NCBI GenBank assembly: GCA_023425615.1
Contig: JAFACJ010000668.1
Coordinates: forward strand, 1-7,655
DNA length: 7,655 nucleotides
From: Actinomycetes bacterium
GTDB lineage: Bacteria; Actinomycetota; Actinomycetes; Streptosporangiales; Streptosporangiaceae
Direction of reading: 5' to 3'
Below are positions 6,578 through 7,655 of this stretch, in pieces. Numbering within the stretch: position 1 is the first letter of the stretch; each line of letters starts with the position of its first letter. The notes beneath the pieces were generated by a model. It did no database searches. It had not been told where the DNA came from and saw nothing but the letters and a program-made list of their open reading frames with translations. The translations under genes were made by a program, and so were the position numbers.

Positions 6578-6809
6578 TCAGCGGGTGCGGCGTCGTGCGG
6601 CGGGGTCTGTTTTGGCGGTGATGCGGGCGGAGGTTTCTTCGCCGAAGCGGACGTAGGCGTCGACTGGCCAGGTGCTGGTGACGGAATCTGACCTGGAGCT
6701 CGGGCGCGGTGCGGTCGGCGGCCGCCAGGTGCTGGAGGGCCGAGTGCCGCAACCGGTGGAGGATCCACCCGGTCGCGGGCTGGACGTCATCGGTGCCGGA
6801 GAGCCTCAT
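6578..6809 (-). pseudogene. Decayed C-terminal fragment of a tyrosine site-specific integrase
   Basis: The minus strand from 6809 reads RLSGTDDVQPATGWILHRLR and continues HSALQHLAAADRTAPELQ. This matches the box II region of actinobacterial tyrosine recombinases (TGW-LH-LRHSALTHLAE) and retains the H-x-x-R catalytic motif (His codon 6756-6758, Arg codon 6747-6749). After RH at about 6678-6683 the similarity moves to another frame: VDAYVRFGEETSARITAKTD, then PAARRRTR and a TGA at 6578-6580. It carries the likely nucleophile Tyr (codon 6653-6655). His-to-Tyr spacing is 25 nt, where 27 would be expected, consistent with a small deletion. All N-terminal domains, with the first catalytic Arg, are missing. 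A stop at 6834-6836 closes the frame upstream. This is a non-functional relic of an integrated element. Confidence 0.8.
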
Positions 6810-6868
6810 GTGACGGGTGATTCGGATTCCCTGTCATAGACGGGTCTTCTCCCCATACGTTGATCGGC

Positions 6869-7655
6869 ATGGACGCTGGAATGGAGCTGGCGGGCCGCTA
6901 CCGGTTGGACGGGCGGTTGGGCCATGGCGGTATGGGCGAGGTGTGGTCCGGGTTCGATCTGGTTCTGCGCCGCAGGGTCGCGGTCAAACTGGTGCTGGCC
7001 TCCCACCTGGAAAATGACGGGCTCGCCGCCGGGGTCCTGGCTCGTTTCCGCCGTGAGGGCGAAGCGGCCGCGCGCTTGAACCATCGCAACATCGCCGTCG
7101 TCCACGATCTCGGCGAGCACCGGGAACCCGGCCCCGACGGGACGATGGGGATTCGCTGTTCCTGGTCATGGAGTTCCTCGATGGACGTGACCTGAAGACG
7201 GTCCCAGGACCATCCCGGCGGGCTTCCCCTGGAGGAGGTGCTGCGGTACGGGGCACAGGTGTGCGACGGCCTGGCCGCGGCCCACGCCGAGAAGATCGTG
7301 CACCGCGACGTCAAACCGGCGAACCTCATGCTCCTGGCCGACGGCACCATCAAGATCTGCGACTTCGGCATCGCCCGGGTACACGACGGCACCGCCGGAT
7401 TGACCGTGACCGGAGTCCCGCTCGGCACCCCGTCTTACATGTCTCCCGAACAGCTCAACGGACATGACCCAGACCACCGCGCCGACCTGTACGCGCTCGG
7501 AGCGAGCCTGTACCAGCTCCTCACCGGGCGGCACGTCTTCACCGCCGACAACCTGCCCGCCATCATCGGCATGCACCTGACCAAGACCCCCGCCCCCCCC
7601 AGCACCCACCCGCCCGCGCTCCCGCCCGCCCTCGCCGCCCGCAACACCACCCGCC
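6869..7655 (+). pseudogene. Serine/threonine protein kinase (Pkn type), frameshifted and cut by window end
   Basis: This encodes the catalytic domain of a Hanks-type kinase, which phosphorylates Ser/Thr on target proteins; such actinobacterial kinases are usually membrane-anchored through a C-terminal part, here out of view. From the ATG at 6869, LGHGGMGEVW (17-26) is the glycine loop and AVKLV holds the ATP-binding K40. FRREGEAAARLNHRNI is the alpha-C helix. Further on are HRDVKPANLM (His codon 7301-7303, catalytic Asp 7307-7309), DFGIAR (7361-7378), GTPSYMSPEQ and DLYALG. The frame starting at 6869 stops at 7193-7195. In between, DSLFLVMEFLDGRDLKTV, the hinge region, is read in the next frame (7150-7203), and QDHPGGLPLEEVLRY returns to the first frame from 7205. 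A 1-nt loss near 7141 and a 2-nt loss near 7204 explain this. It may be a true pseudogene or a sequencing error. Alternative starts are TTG 6860 and ATG 6881; none has a strong ribosome-binding site. Confidence 0.75.

Noticed and set aside
6231..6656. 141-codon plus-strand frame between the acyltransferase and the integrase relic
   Set aside because: It has no ribosome-binding site or recognisable motif, and its 3' part overlaps the integrase relic antisense.
7586..7600. C-rich tract including eight consecutive C bases in the kinase gene
   Set aside because: Considered as a phase-variable homopolymer, but it encodes an ordinary Pro-rich stretch in the kinase C-lobe and the frame is consistent on both sides.
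1..7655. CRISPR arrays, tRNA or rRNA genes, tandem repeats
   Set aside because: No regularly spaced repeats, no recognisable tRNA cloverleaf and no rRNA-like sequence were seen on either strand by eye.

Overview
This window is very GC-rich and carries actinobacterial gene families: FtsX-type ABC permease, TetR regulators, a classical SDR oxidoreductase, an OafA-like acyltransferase and a Pkn-type Ser/Thr kinase. Codon third positions are strongly G/C. The style of the decayed tyrosine integrase and the general gene mix suggest a large-genome filamentous actinomycete, possibly Streptosporangiales. That placement is inference, as no rRNA or tRNA is present.

Layout. From 1 to 1406 (+) lies the 3' part of an ABC-transporter permease. 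It runs convergently into a TetR-family repressor gene (1557-2165, -). The repressor is divergent from a short-chain dehydrogenase/reductase gene that starts at a TTG (2298-3155, +). Their shared intergenic region holds two palindromes with the same AGACGAACCG core, on either side of a recognisable promoter, so this looks like a locally self-regulated repressor/enzyme pair. After a 265-nt gap comes a 305-aa protein of unknown function (3421-4338, +).

From 4420 to 4787 lies a deletion scar. The last ~27 codons of a TetR-type regulator (- strand) sit directly against the last ~92 codons of a DHA2-type MFS exporter (+ strand). A divergent regulator/exporter pair has apparently lost its shared promoter and both 5' parts. 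A full-length membrane acyltransferase-3 gene follows (4942-6156, -).

From 6157 to 6577 no convincing gene is seen, only a 12-bp palindrome in a less GC-rich patch. From 6578 to 6809 (-) lies the decayed C-terminus of a tyrosine site-specific integrase with one frameshift. From 6869 to the window end (+) lies the kinase domain of a Pkn-type Ser/Thr protein kinase. Its reading frame is broken by two nearly compensating frameshifts around 7141 and 7204.

Taken together this is an accessory, gene-decaying chromosomal segment. It has one probably functional regulator/oxidoreductase module, one intact acyltransferase, one orphan protein and relics of three other genes, plus a broken or misread kinase. 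I did not find convincing evidence of a new multi-gene system. The best leads are the paired operators, the deletion scar and the kinase double frameshift.
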